Positions 18,130-27,561 of a stretch of 64,000 bases of DNA are shown piece after piece (within the stretch, counting starts at the first letter, position 1; each line of letters opens with the position of its first letter). Made by a program: the position numbers and the translations under genes. The stretch lies in contig CAYJEM010000001.1 in NCBI GenBank assembly GCA_964369175.1, positions 73,826 through 137,825 on the forward strand, written 5' to 3'. The notes below the pieces were generated by a model. The model did not search any database, was not told the origin of the DNA, and was given only the letters and a program-made list of their open reading frames with translations. Source of the DNA: Tannockella sp964369175. Lineage in GTDB: Bacteria; Bacillota_I; Bacilli_A; Erysipelotrichales; Coprobacillaceae.

Positions 18130-18249
18130 ATAGTAAAATACACTAATCAAGTAGGAATAAAAAATGGCTATTTTACACTATTTTTCAATAAATTGCACGC
18201 GATATAATAAATATTGTATTAAAATAAATACATATATGTGTATATAAAA

Positions 18250-18274
18250 AAGTATCCTAATGAATAGAATACTT
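18250..18274. terminator. terminator after the M16 peptidase pair
   Basis: Stem AAGTAT(C)CTA / TAG(A)ATACTT followed by a run of T on the minus strand, just past the stop of the gene at 18285. Between here and the arcA operator (18130-18249) I see only AT-rich sequence. Confidence 0.65.
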
Positions 18275-18284
18275 AAAATAGATA

Positions 18285-19562
18285 TTATTTTTTTACAATA
18301 CATACAGACATATACTCAGTTGTGAAGTATGGTAGTATTTGATAAATGTCATCTACTGTAATACTTGCAAACATATCAACAATATCAAAAGCCGATACCC
18401 CTTCAAAATAATATCTGCTATATATATTAGCAATACTCTCTGGGCTGTTAAACAAATTAATAAATAGTCCAATATTTTTTCTTTTTACACGTTCAAAGTG
18501 TTCAATATTAATTTTTAAGTCTTTACAACTTTCAACAAATTTAGTAATTGTATGTTCAATTTTTTCAATATCATCACTATCGCCTCCAATTTGGATAAAG
18601 GCATAATCGCGTTCTTGTGTGAAGTTGGCAGAAAACGTACTATTTATAATACCTTTTTCTAACCAATCATTGTATAAATCAGAACTCTTAGAAAATAACA
18701 TATCAAACAATAGATTAAAAGCTAGTTCGCGTTTTAGACGAATATATGGATCACTAATATAGTCATGAACTTTTATCGATGCAATAATTTTTGGCATATC
18801 TACATCCATAATTAATTCATTTCTTTTTGTTGCCACTGGTTTTGGTTCAATTGTTTGTTTTCTAGCAATTGGCATTGCTTCTTTAAAGTTCTTATTTCTT
18901 TGATTTTCAATAATATGATCCATAGTTTCTTTAGGGTCAATATTCCCAACGATAAATAACATCATATTACTTGGATGATAAAATGTCTCATAGCACATTT
19001 CTAACATCTCTTTTGTAGTATTATTAACTGTTTCAACTGTTCCAGCAATATCTACTGCTACAGGATTTTTTTGATATAGATTTTCAATTGAGCCAAAGTA
19101 AACACGCCAATCAGGATCGTCATCATACATTTTAATTTCTTGTCCAATAATTCCTTTTTCTTTTTCAACACTTTCTTTAGTAAGATTCAATTCTTGAACA
19201 AAGTCTAGTAATAATGAGACACATTCTAGTTCATTAGATGTTGCAGTAAACTGATATGCTGTTCGACTAGAAGAAGTAAAAGCATTGGTACTTGCACCTA
19301 GATTTGCAAAAAGCTCTTGTGCATCACCATCTGGTGTATCAAACATTTTATGTTCTAAAAAATGAGCGATTCCATCTTCTACCTTTACATATTCATGCCC
19401 GCCTAATGGTACAAAAGTTGTATCTACAGATCCAAAACATGTAGAAAACAAACCATATGTTTTTTCAAACCCTGCTTTTTGTAATAAATAAACTTGCAAA
19501 CCATTATCAAGTTTATTATAAAATAATGTTTCTTGTAATGTTTCATAATAAATCTTTTTCAT
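18285..19562 (-). CDS. ymfH: M16 zinc peptidase, YmfH-like
   Basis: A 425-residue insulinase-family protein with an intact zinc motif HFLEH at residues 67-71, and the downstream glutamate expected in the LTKESVEKEKGIIGQEI region. It is paired with the motif-lacking paralogue upstream, overlapping it by one base (TAATG). In Bacillus such an active/inactive pair is encoded next to spoIIIE, as here. The substrate is unknown. An AGGAGG site precedes the start. Confidence 0.85.
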   Translation of the reverse strand: MKKIYYETLQETLFYNKLDNGLQVYLLQKAGFEKTYGLFSTCFGSVDTTFVPLGGHEYVKVEDGIAHFLEHKMFDTPDGDAQELFANLGASTNAFTSSSRTAYQFTATSNELECVSLLLDFVQELNLTKESVEKEKGIIGQEIKMYDDDPDWRVYFGSIENLYQKNPVAVDIAGTVETVNNTTKEMLEMCYETFYHPSNMMLFIVGNIDPKETMDHIIENQRNKNFKEAMPIARKQTIEPKPVATKRNELIMDVDMPKIIASIKVHDYISDPYIRLKRELAFNLLFDMLFSKSSDLYNDWLEKGIINSTFSANFTQERDYAFIQIGGDSDDIEKIEHTITKFVESCKDLKINIEHFERVKRKNIGLFINLFNSPESIANIYSRYYFEGVSAFDIVDMFASITVDDIYQILPYFTTEYMSVCIVKK

Positions 19563-20824
19563 TACTCACTACCTCCTGTAAGTAAAAAGACAGTATCTAA
19601 TACAATTGACTTACTACATTCAATAATATCTTGCTTTGTAACTTGTAATAATTTATCTAAATACTCTTTATTTGTCTCTACTTTTCCTGTTATATCGCGA
19701 TTATATGATAATGCAATCATACTACCTGCTTCATCATTTGCTTTTGTCAGTGCATTTTTTAACATCTTTTTAGCAACTTCAATATCATTTTCCTCAAAGT
19801 TACCTTCTTGAATCTGTTTCAATTCTTCTTCAATCAAGCTTCTTGCCTTTTGATAATCACTATTTTCAATTCCCGCACACACCATCATCACACTATTAAA
19901 TGCATCATAATTTGATGACACATAATAACATAAACTATGCGTTTCACGTACAACTTTAAATAATCGTGACTGTGAAAACCCACCAAACAATCCGTTAAAA
20001 ACAGTAAATGCATAATGTTTTTTTGATAAATAATCACAATCAATACGGTACCCCATATTTAATTTAGCTTGTGTAATATCTTGTTTTTCAATAACTTCTT
20101 GAACATCATCACGAACCTTTTTAAACACTGATACTGTCTTATGTACAGTATCTACTTTACAAAGTGATAAGCGGCTAGTTAAAACGTCAATATAATCTTG
20201 ATCAACATCACCAACAACATAAATATGTTTTTGGTCATGCATTATACAACGATTAAAATAATCTACTAGTTGTTGATTAGTAATTGCATCAATTTCATCA
20301 ATATAACCGATTGTAGAAATACCAAGTTTTTGATCTTTTCCCATATATTCTAACAATTGGTTAAAACTATATGTGAATTTATCATCTTTATTAGCACGAA
20401 TTCTTTCTTTTAACTCTTTTTTCTTAATAGCTAGTGTCACATCATCAAAAATACCATTAACAATATTTGGTTCATTTAATACTTCATTTAATAATTCAAC
20501 TTGCTTAGTAAACAAATCTTCATCTGTAGGTAAAAATCTTTCATTAACACATACGCTATTTACATGTATAACATGCCCCATTCCTTTACTACCAATCGTA
20601 CTTGAAAAACGAGCACCGTACATGTCTTCTAGGTGTTGACTAAGTAATTTTGAAGACGGATACTTCTTTGTACCAGCAGCCAACATAAAAGATAGCAATG
20701 TTCTAATTGTTGCAGTTTCTCTTGTTAGAGTTGTTAGTAATTTGCATGAAATTGTAATATTTTTAAACTTTTTTGTTGGAATAACATGTAATGTATATCC
20801 ATCATATTTATAAATTTTTTCCAT
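19562..20824 (-). CDS. ymfF: M16 peptidase-like protein without zinc motif, YmfF-like
   Basis: About 420 residues, M16 fold. The N-terminal domain has the family ending SKLLSQHLEDMYGARFSS, but where HxxEH should stand it reads MLAAGTKK, so it is probably the non-catalytic half of a heterodimer with the next gene. The frame can be extended upstream, but AAAGGAG lies directly before the ATG at 20824 (MEKIYKYDGY). Known M16 pairs work as active plus inactive subunits. Confidence 0.83.
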   Translation of the reverse strand: MEKIYKYDGYTLHVIPTKKFKNITISCKLLTTLTRETATIRTLLSFMLAAGTKKYPSSKLLSQHLEDMYGARFSSTIGSKGMGHVIHVNSVCVNERFLPTDEDLFTKQVELLNEVLNEPNIVNGIFDDVTLAIKKKELKERIRANKDDKFTYSFNQLLEYMGKDQKLGISTIGYIDEIDAITNQQLVDYFNRCIMHDQKHIYVVGDVDQDYIDVLTSRLSLCKVDTVHKTVSVFKKVRDDVQEVIEKQDITQAKLNMGYRIDCDYLSKKHYAFTVFNGLFGGFSQSRLFKVVRETHSLCYYVSSNYDAFNSVMMVCAGIENSDYQKARSLIEEELKQIQEGNFEENDIEVAKKMLKNALTKANDEAGSMIALSYNRDITGKVETNKEYLDKLLQVTKQDIIECSKSIVLDTVFLLTGGSE

Positions 20825-20884
20825 AAAAACTCCTTTTATATACAATCTATTATACACAAGTTTCTATCTATTTAACATAAAAAA

Positions 20885-20909
20885 AGTAAACAATCAGTGA
20901 CTGTTTACT
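20885..20909. terminator. terminator after ftsK
   Basis: Stem AGTAAACA / TGTTTACT with a 9-nt loop, followed by T-rich sequence on the minus strand, overlapping the end of the ftsK gene at 20905. Confidence 0.65.
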
Positions 20910-23217
20910 CTTCATTATATCCACGTACATATACTTCACGTGGTTTCGATCCAATTTGTGGTCCAATTATTCCATCACTTTCTAATTGGTCAATAATTCT
21001 TGCTGCTTTATTATAACCAATTCTAAAATGTCTTTGTAAAAGTGATGTACTTGCTTTTTGAGCATTAATAACAAACTCTCGGCATTTTTCATATTCTTCA
21101 TCCTCTTGATCTTCTTTAGACGATGTTACATCACTTGTTTCTGGTACGTTTACAAATTTTTCATCATATGTAACTTCTTGTTGTTTTTTTGTATGATATA
21201 CAATATCTTCAACTTCTTGATCACTTACAAATGCTCCTTGAACTCTTGTTGGAAAACTTGCACCCATTGGTGAAAACAACATATCCCCTTTACCCAAAAG
21301 CTTCTCAGCGCCTGTACTATCTAAAATTGTTCTAGAATCGATACTTGACGATACAGCAAAAGCAATACGTGAAGGAATATTTGCTTTAATGACTCCAGTA
21401 ATAACATCTGTTGAAGGTCTTTGTGTTGCCACAATCAAATGAATCCCAGCAGCACGCGCCATCTGCGCAATACGCATTATACAATCTTCTACATCTTTAC
21501 TAGCAACCATCATTAAGTCTGCAACTTCATCTAGAATCACGACATGATAAGCTAATTTTTCCTTTTTTTCTTCATTTGTTGAATTATAGCGTTCAACATA
21601 ATTATTATATGTTTCAATATTACGTACATTTGCACCAGCAAATAAATCATATCTTCTTTCCATATCACCTACAACTTCGCGTAAAATACTTGCGGCTTTT
21701 TTAGGGTCAGTACAAACTGGTGTAAGTAAATGCGGTACTCCATTATATCCTGCTAGCTCTACTTTCTTTGGATCAACTAAAATCAAACGTACTTCATTTG
21801 GCTTTGCACGCATTAAAATACTACAAATAATTGTATTTATACATACTGATTTACCACTTCCGGTTGCTCCAGCAATAAGTAAGTGAGGCATTTTATTTAA
21901 CTCAGCAAACTTACAACTACCACTAACATCTTTACCTAATGGGACAAGTAATTTGTTGTCTTGTAAACTATCTGGAATATCTTTGAATACTTCTCTAAAA
22001 CTCACAGCATTTGATTCACTATTAGGAATTTCAACACCTATTGCAGATTTACCAGGAATAGGTGCTTCAATACGAATATCACGGGCAGCTAATGCAAGTT
22101 TAATATCATCTTGTAATTGAAGAATCTTGTTTACTCTTGTACCCGTCTCCAATTTTATTTCATATTTGGTAACACTTGGTCCAATAAATACATCACTTAT
22201 TATTGCATTTACACCAAATTCACGTAAAACAGTAACTAGCCTTTCAGCACTCTCTACTGCACTATTTTTATTGTTTGTGTTATTTGCTTTTGTTGGCGCT
22301 TTTAAAAGATGTAATGGTGGTAATTTATAATTTTGATTTCTTTTTACCGGTACAGTTGTTGTTTCAAGTATTGGTTTACTTTCTCCAACCTTCTCTTCAA
22401 CTTTCGGTTTGATAGCAGGTTTTACTTCATCCTTTTCAATATGTTCATCACTTTGATGAATTTTCATTGGTTGTTTTTCAAGTGGTTCTTTTTTAGGTGG
22501 AGTTCTTTTTATTTCACTTTTTAAGGTATTTAACTTATCATTATCTTCAAAAACTTCATCTGGAAAAAATCCACTATCCTTTTTATCAGGTCGAGTAAAA
22601 AAGTCAATAATTGCGTTTGGTTTGTGTTTTTCTAAAGTATACGGCTTTTTATTTATACGAACACTTTGTGTATTCTTTTTTGTTTTTGGTTTCTTAGGTT
22701 GATCCTTAATATATTGAAAATACAATTTAGCCCCTAGCATAACACTACCAATAATTATACAAAATACACCAGCAATAAGTGTCCCCATATAAGCAAATAA
22801 GCTACTATTTAATCCGTAGATAATAGCCCCGATTAACCCACCGCGATTCAATGGTGGTTTATCAATATATTGTTCAACAACGATAAATCCAACAAAATCA
22901 GAATCGCTTGGAAGTGACATGACTATTAAGATCCCAATTAGTAAGATGATTGCACCTACAAAACGAGGACCTTTTAATTTTGGCAATTTTGCTTTTATTA
23001 AAACATATATAGAATATGCAAGCACTAATGCATACACTATCCCAGCAAAGCTACCAAAACAGTATGCAAATGTATATTGTAATGTTTCACCAACACTACC
23101 ATATTGCATTGCTGTAACAATGATTATAAATATCGATATAGCAGCTAGTAAGCGTGTACGAATCGTAGCACTAAAGTCTTCTTGCTTGCTTTTAATTGTT
23201 CTTTTTGTCTTTGCCAT
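20905..23217 (-). CDS. ftsK: FtsK/SpoIIIE DNA translocase
   Basis: A 770-residue pump. Four hydrophobic spans occupy about residues 18-170, then a charged Lys/Glu/Pro-rich linker to about 300, then the motor with Walker A GATGSGKS near residue 450 and Walker B-type VVILDEVADLM. A winged-helix gamma domain (about 705-770, ending RIIDQLESDGIIGPQIG) should read KOPS/SRS-type DNA sites. It moves chromosomal DNA through the division or spore septum. The position next to rnjB and dapA matches Bacillus spoIIIE. GGAGG precedes the start. Confidence 0.94.
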   Translation of the reverse strand: MAKTKRTIKSKQEDFSATIRTRLLAAISIFIIIVTAMQYGSVGETLQYTFAYCFGSFAGIVYALVLAYSIYVLIKAKLPKLKGPRFVGAIILLIGILIVMSLPSDSDFVGFIVVEQYIDKPPLNRGGLIGAIIYGLNSSLFAYMGTLIAGVFCIIIGSVMLGAKLYFQYIKDQPKKPKTKKNTQSVRINKKPYTLEKHKPNAIIDFFTRPDKKDSGFFPDEVFEDNDKLNTLKSEIKRTPPKKEPLEKQPMKIHQSDEHIEKDEVKPAIKPKVEEKVGESKPILETTTVPVKRNQNYKLPPLHLLKAPTKANNTNNKNSAVESAERLVTVLREFGVNAIISDVFIGPSVTKYEIKLETGTRVNKILQLQDDIKLALAARDIRIEAPIPGKSAIGVEIPNSESNAVSFREVFKDIPDSLQDNKLLVPLGKDVSGSCKFAELNKMPHLLIAGATGSGKSVCINTIICSILMRAKPNEVRLILVDPKKVELAGYNGVPHLLTPVCTDPKKAASILREVVGDMERRYDLFAGANVRNIETYNNYVERYNSTNEEKKEKLAYHVVILDEVADLMMVASKDVEDCIMRIAQMARAAGIHLIVATQRPSTDVITGVIKANIPSRIAFAVSSSIDSRTILDSTGAEKLLGKGDMLFSPMGASFPTRVQGAFVSDQEVEDIVYHTKKQQEVTYDEKFVNVPETSDVTSSKEDQEDEEYEKCREFVINAQKASTSLLQRHFRIGYNKAARIIDQLESDGIIGPQIGSKPREVYVRGYNEE

Positions 23218-23266
23218 TATTGTACCTCCACAACTTCAATATTATAGCATATTAATAAAAAAAACA

Positions 23267-23286
23267 AAAGCAAGTTTCCTTGCTTT
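23267..23286. terminator. terminator between rnjB and ftsK
   Basis: An 8-bp stem AAAGCAAG / CTTGCTTT with a 4-nt loop, followed by a T-rich tract on the minus strand at the end of the RNase J gene. Confidence 0.65.
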
Positions 23287-24979
23287 ACGTTTCAATGATA
23301 ACTGGTAAAATAACCGGTCTTTTTCCTGTTTCTTTACTTATATACTTACTTACACGTTCTTTAATTAAACTACGACCTTCAATCGTTTCTAGTTTTGGGT
23401 TATTCTTTATATCCTCTAGGGCACTAACTGTTAATTCATTAATTTTTTTCATAATTTGTTCTGCATCTTTTAAATATACAAAACCACGTGTTTGAATATC
23501 AACAGTAGCTATCGTCTCTCTTGTCTTAGCATCAATTGTTGCACCGATGATTACAACTCCATCACTTGATAATTGAATACGATCATCAATAACTTTGTCA
23601 CCAATACCATTAGCACCAATTCCATCAATCATAACATCTTCAACATCAATCGTATTTCTAAAGTTTTCAAGTTTTCCATTTTTAAATGAAATTTTTTCAC
23701 CATTATCCATAATAATAATTTTATCTTGATTAATACCCATTGACTCAGCAATATCACTTGTAGCAATAAAGTGTTGATACTCCCCTTTAATTGGGATTAT
23801 ATATTTTGGATTGAACACTTGAATTACAACTTTAATATCTTCTTGTGAAGCATGCATAGAATACAACTCTTTACTTTTTAGTAAGTGAATTTTTGCATCA
23901 GTTTTATATAGTTCATCTTGTGTACGAGTAGCTATCTTTTCAGTACCTGGTAAAACCGGTGAAGCAACAATAAATGTGTCTGTTTCTTCCAGTTTTAAAT
24001 ACTCATCACCACCATCTATGATATCAAAAATATCATGATAAATACGTCTAGGACTCCCTGTTAATAAAACAACTAAATTATCTTTTTGTTCTGGTTTATT
24101 AATGTCAGTTTGAAATGCAATGATTTTTTTTGGAATATCAATAACAGCTTTCTTTAACTGTTTACCAATGCGCACTAAACTATTTGTATTATCATATTTA
24201 TCACGACCATAAAATACAATTCGACGATTATATTTTTTTGTTAATTCAACAATTTCCCTTGTACGGAAAGTATTTTGAGCATATGTAGAAATGATGATGC
24301 GCCCTTGACTTTCCTCGAAAATTCTTTCAATTAATGGCGTTAATTTATGTTTTGGAGATGTATATCCTGGATGCTTTGCATAACTTGACTCGATAAGTAA
24401 TGTTAGTACACCCTTCTTAGCAATCTCCATCATCTTTTGAATATCGCAACGAAATCCCTCAGGTGCTCCAAAATCAATTATAAACTCACTACCATAAACT
24501 ATATAACCTTCACTTGTCCATATAGCCACACCGACACTACCAGGAATTGAATGAGTTACTGGGAAAAACTCTACCGGTATTCCATTTACTTCAATAGAAC
24601 CATTACGATTTACACGATTGATTTTATACTGTAAAGATTTACGATTTTTCTTTTTATAACGAACTAACATTTGTTCAATTAAATCAGCCGTTAAATCAGG
24701 TGCGTATATTGGCACATTTGCCACTTCTAATAAATATGGTAATGATGCCATAACATCATCATGACCATGGCTAATAATAATCGCTTTTACTTTTCTTTTA
24801 TTTTCTTTAATATATTCTAGGTTAGGTATGATGATATCGACACCTAATTTATCTACTTCTGGGAAACGAAATCCTGCATCAAGTATAATGATATTATTAT
24901 TTATTTCGATACAGTACATGCTTTTACCCATTTCTGCTTGTCCACCAAGTGGCAAAATAGCAATTGAATCTTTTTTCAT
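23285..24979 (-). CDS. rnjB: RNase J2-type ribonuclease J paralogue
   Basis: A 564-residue metallo-beta-lactamase/beta-CASP protein with the RNase J layout and C-terminal domain. The metal motif that reads HxHxDH in active RNase J is SHGHDDV here (residues 70-76, last His replaced by Val), and the usual PVHGEY is PIKGEY. It therefore probably lacks full nuclease activity, like Bacillus RNase J2, which partners RNase J1. Gene order dapA-rnjB-spoIIIE also matches Bacillus rnjB. GAAGGAG precedes the ATG. Confidence 0.88.
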   Translation of the reverse strand: MKKDSIAILPLGGQAEMGKSMYCIEINNNIIILDAGFRFPEVDKLGVDIIIPNLEYIKENKRKVKAIIISHGHDDVMASLPYLLEVANVPIYAPDLTADLIEQMLVRYKKKNRKSLQYKINRVNRNGSIEVNGIPVEFFPVTHSIPGSVGVAIWTSEGYIVYGSEFIIDFGAPEGFRCDIQKMMEIAKKGVLTLLIESSYAKHPGYTSPKHKLTPLIERIFEESQGRIIISTYAQNTFRTREIVELTKKYNRRIVFYGRDKYDNTNSLVRIGKQLKKAVIDIPKKIIAFQTDINKPEQKDNLVVLLTGSPRRIYHDIFDIIDGGDEYLKLEETDTFIVASPVLPGTEKIATRTQDELYKTDAKIHLLKSKELYSMHASQEDIKVVIQVFNPKYIIPIKGEYQHFIATSDIAESMGINQDKIIIMDNGEKISFKNGKLENFRNTIDVEDVMIDGIGANGIGDKVIDDRIQLSSDGVVIIGATIDAKTRETIATVDIQTRGFVYLKDAEQIMKKINELTVSALEDIKNNPKLETIEGRSLIKERVSKYISKETGKRPVILPVIIET

Positions 24980-25092
24980 ATTTTCTCCTTCTTATTATTT
25001 TCTTCTATTAAACAGTAGATTTATTCTACCACAACAAATAAAAAATTACTATGTAAAGTTTATACCATAAATTAATAAAAAAGAAAACAAAA

Positions 25093-25116
25093 GAGAAACA
25101 TTTACATATATTTCTC
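25093..25116. terminator. terminator at the end of dapA
   Basis: Stem GAGAAA / TTTCTC overlapping the dapA stop, followed by T-rich sequence on the minus strand. Short stem, so only moderate support. Confidence 0.45.
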
Positions 25117-25944
25117 TTCCATTATATCTAATGAGTTTGCACATTGTATGTCAACTGTGACTAATGGTAATCTAACATAGTTTTTGACTAATCCTTGCTT
25201 TGACAATATATATTTTACTGGTGTGGGGTTTGGTTCCATAAATAAATATTCACTAATTATTTCTATTTTCTTTAGTGATTCTAAATTTAATGTTTCAAGA
25301 TAATGAGCAATTGTTGGATAAATTATATGACTAGCTACAGATACAATTCCGTCTGCTCCTTTTATATAACCCTCTTGAATATCCCCATCATTTCCTAAAT
25401 AGATTTTGAAGTTGGGTAATGCTTCTTTTAACATTGATATTTTTTCAATGCTACCTGCTTCCTTTATTCCGACTATGTTTTTGTGTTTATTAGAAAGTGA
25501 AATAATTGTGTCATATTCTATTGCCACTCCACAGCGACTTGGAATGTTATAAATAATTATATCTTCATCAATACTACTTGCTATCATATCAAAATGGCTA
25601 AATAGCCCTTTTTGATTTGGTTTATTGTAGTATGGTACTACTACCATATAAGCCTCAAATTTCCCAATATAATTAAATTGCTTTATTTGATAAATAGCAT
25701 CACTTGTTGAATTTGTACTAATTCCAACTATTGTTTTTATTTGCGGGAAATGATGACGAATAAATCGTAACATTTGTTTTTTTTCGGATAATGACAACGT
25801 CGGTGTTTCACCTGTTGTTCCTAAAATCACAAAATTTGTATTTCCTAATTGTATTAAATGATCTATCAATTTTCTCAAACAAAAATAATCAATTTCACCT
25901 TTACTATCAAATGGTGTAATTAATGCTGTATATATATCTTTCAC
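25102..25944 (-). CDS. dapA: 4-hydroxy-tetrahydrodipicolinate synthase
   Basis: A 280-residue aldolase-fold protein with GTTGETPTL near residue 43, catalytic Tyr in IIIYNIPSRCG and Schiff-base Lys in VGIKEAGS. It joins pyruvate and aspartate semialdehyde. The start is GTG, overlapping the dapG stop (TAGTG). Its product feeds dipicolinate synthase (encoded just upstream) as well as the DAP genes at 2-4 kb. It is somewhat shorter than typical DapA (about 290). Confidence 0.93.
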   Translation of the reverse strand: MKDIYTALITPFDSKGEIDYFCLRKLIDHLIQLGNTNFVILGTTGETPTLSLSEKKQMLRFIRHHFPQIKTIVGISTNSTSDAIYQIKQFNYIGKFEAYMVVVPYYNKPNQKGLFSHFDMIASSIDEDIIIYNIPSRCGVAIEYDTIISLSNKHKNIVGIKEAGSIEKISMLKEALPNFKIYLGNDGDIQEGYIKGADGIVSVASHIIYPTIAHYLETLNLESLKKIEIISEYLFMEPNPTPVKYILSKQGLVKNYVRLPLVTVDIQCANSLDIMEEKYM

Positions 25945-26978
25945 TACTTTTCACTTCCTATCATATATTCATGTAGTTGTTTTATAATTCTATGTCTATT
26001 ACGCACATAGATGACATCTTTATATACACTTTTATATATTCCTCTTATTTGAATGTCGTACTCCCATCCAATTAGATGTACTTTTAATACGTCATCAATA
26101 CGTGTATATGTTGTTTCTATTTTGCTTTCATCACTTTTTTTAACCACAACCCCTTTGTCAATTAATTCAACAATATATGGATAATCATTTTTTTTAATTG
26201 GTTCTTCAAAGCGAATCAATGTACAATTATCACTAATTGATATAATTTTATTTTGGGAGTCACTTACTGACACAGTTGTACCTTCACCGTCTAAAAATGT
26301 AGAGAATAGTTTTATTTTAAAACCTTTTATATCACTAGCCACTTGTATTGCTTTTAAACATAGAACTTGTGCTTTAGTACGAGCTATTTGTTTTGCTTGA
26401 TCGAAGCTTATTTTATTAAATAAACAAGCACTAGATAGTCTACTTGGATCAATACTGTATATACCTGATACATCACTATATATTGACACGGTATTTAAGG
26501 ATAGTTGCTTTGCTAGAAATACAGCAGTATAATCACTATCACCTTTTTCGAGTGTAACTACTTCGCCTTCTTTATCGACGCCTTGAAACCCAGGAATAAT
26601 GACCACATCATATTGTTTACACTTTTCCTTTATATACTCTATATCAACAGACTGTAAGTAATTATCATCCACTTGTAAAGATACCTCACTACTTGATAGC
26701 GAAACAGCTTTAATACCTACATTATTTAGCTCATTTGATAAGATTACACTACTAATTATTTCACCAACACTTATAATCCGTTGGCTCTCTCTAATTGTCA
26801 CTTTTGATGATATAAGAGAACGTAATGTAGTTGTTGAATAGGGATCATTCTCTCTTCCCATGGCACTTACTATTACAATTAATTTATCATCTTTAAATTG
26901 TTTTATTTTTTTTATAACACTTTTTCTAGTGTTATTATCCTTTAATGAACTTCCTCCAAACTTTAATACCCTATACAT
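25944..26978 (-). CDS. dapG: aspartokinase I (DapG type)
   Basis: About 344 residues: kinase domain with VLKFGGSSL at the N-terminus, IVSAMGRE and the LEKGDSDYTAVFLA aspartate-binding segment near residue 145, then a C-terminal region with room for only a reduced ACT regulatory part (usual length is about 400). I choose the ATG at 26978, since GAAGGTGAG lies 8 nt before it; it overlaps the end of spoVFB. In Bacillus the DapG isozyme is the one in the dipicolinate operon. Confidence 0.88.
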   Translation of the reverse strand: MYRVLKFGGSSLKDNNTRKSVIKKIKQFKDDKLIVIVSAMGRENDPYSTTTLRSLISSKVTIRESQRIISVGEIISSVILSNELNNVGIKAVSLSSSEVSLQVDDNYLQSVDIEYIKEKCKQYDVVIIPGFQGVDKEGEVVTLEKGDSDYTAVFLAKQLSLNTVSIYSDVSGIYSIDPSRLSSACLFNKISFDQAKQIARTKAQVLCLKAIQVASDIKGFKIKLFSTFLDGEGTTVSVSDSQNKIISISDNCTLIRFEEPIKKNDYPYIVELIDKGVVVKKSDESKIETTYTRIDDVLKVHLIGWEYDIQIRGIYKSVYKDVIYVRNRHRIIKQLHEYMIGSEK

Positions 26979-27561
26979 CTCGCTCACCTTCAAAGATTGG
27001 TAGTACTTGTTTATTATTTAATGACCAACCAATTGTTTTAATAAACTTATTTACATTAGCAATCATACTATATGGTTTTTTCACTTTATCATCTTGATAC
27101 ATTGGTACTACATAATAATGTTTTTTATTAATTATTTTTGCAATATTTTCACCACTAGATGCTAAAGCGTCATTCGTGTAAATTCCAAGAACTACATTTT
27201 TTTGATTACGAATTGTACATTTGCATGCCATTGTTACAGCATTATCATTAATACCACATGTAAGTTTTGATAGTGTGTTTGATGTACATGGATACACTAT
27301 CATCAAGTCTAGTGGTATCTTAGGACCAAATACCTCTGCTCCAACAACATCTTTAATAATTGGGTGATTGATACGTGCTTCAATCTTTTCAATTAAAATA
27401 CTAGCTTGATTAAAACGAGTATTATATTTGTCAATTGTATCACTAATAAATACATATACATCACACCCTGCATCAATTAATTTATCTAATGCTTTTAACA
27501 TATCCTCCATTGAACAAAAAGATCCAGTTATTCCAAACCCCACTTTTTTATTTTTTAACAT
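26971..27561 (-). CDS. spoVFB: dipicolinate synthase subunit B
   Basis: A 196-residue flavoprotein-like subunit (Bacillus SpoVFB is 200). It starts LKNKKVGFGITGSFCS and has GPKIPLDLMIVYPCTSNTLSKL plus VVLGIYTNDAL, all near-matches to the Bacillus protein. The ATG at 27561 has a GGGAAG site; longer in-frame extension runs into spoVFA and is not used. Together with spoVFA it oxidises dihydrodipicolinate to dipicolinate, the major solute of the endospore core. Confidence 0.93.
   Translation of the reverse strand: MLKNKKVGFGITGSFCSMEDMLKALDKLIDAGCDVYVFISDTIDKYNTRFNQASILIEKIEARINHPIIKDVVGAEVFGPKIPLDLMIVYPCTSNTLSKLTCGINDNAVTMACKCTIRNQKNVVLGIYTNDALASSGENIAKIINKKHYYVVPMYQDDKVKKPYSMIANVNKFIKTIGWSLNNKQVLPIFEGERDV

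Noticed and set aside
22919..23308. 129-residue + strand frame over the ftsK start
   Set aside because: Antisense shadow of the membrane-spanning part of ftsK; hydrophobicity mirrors the real gene.
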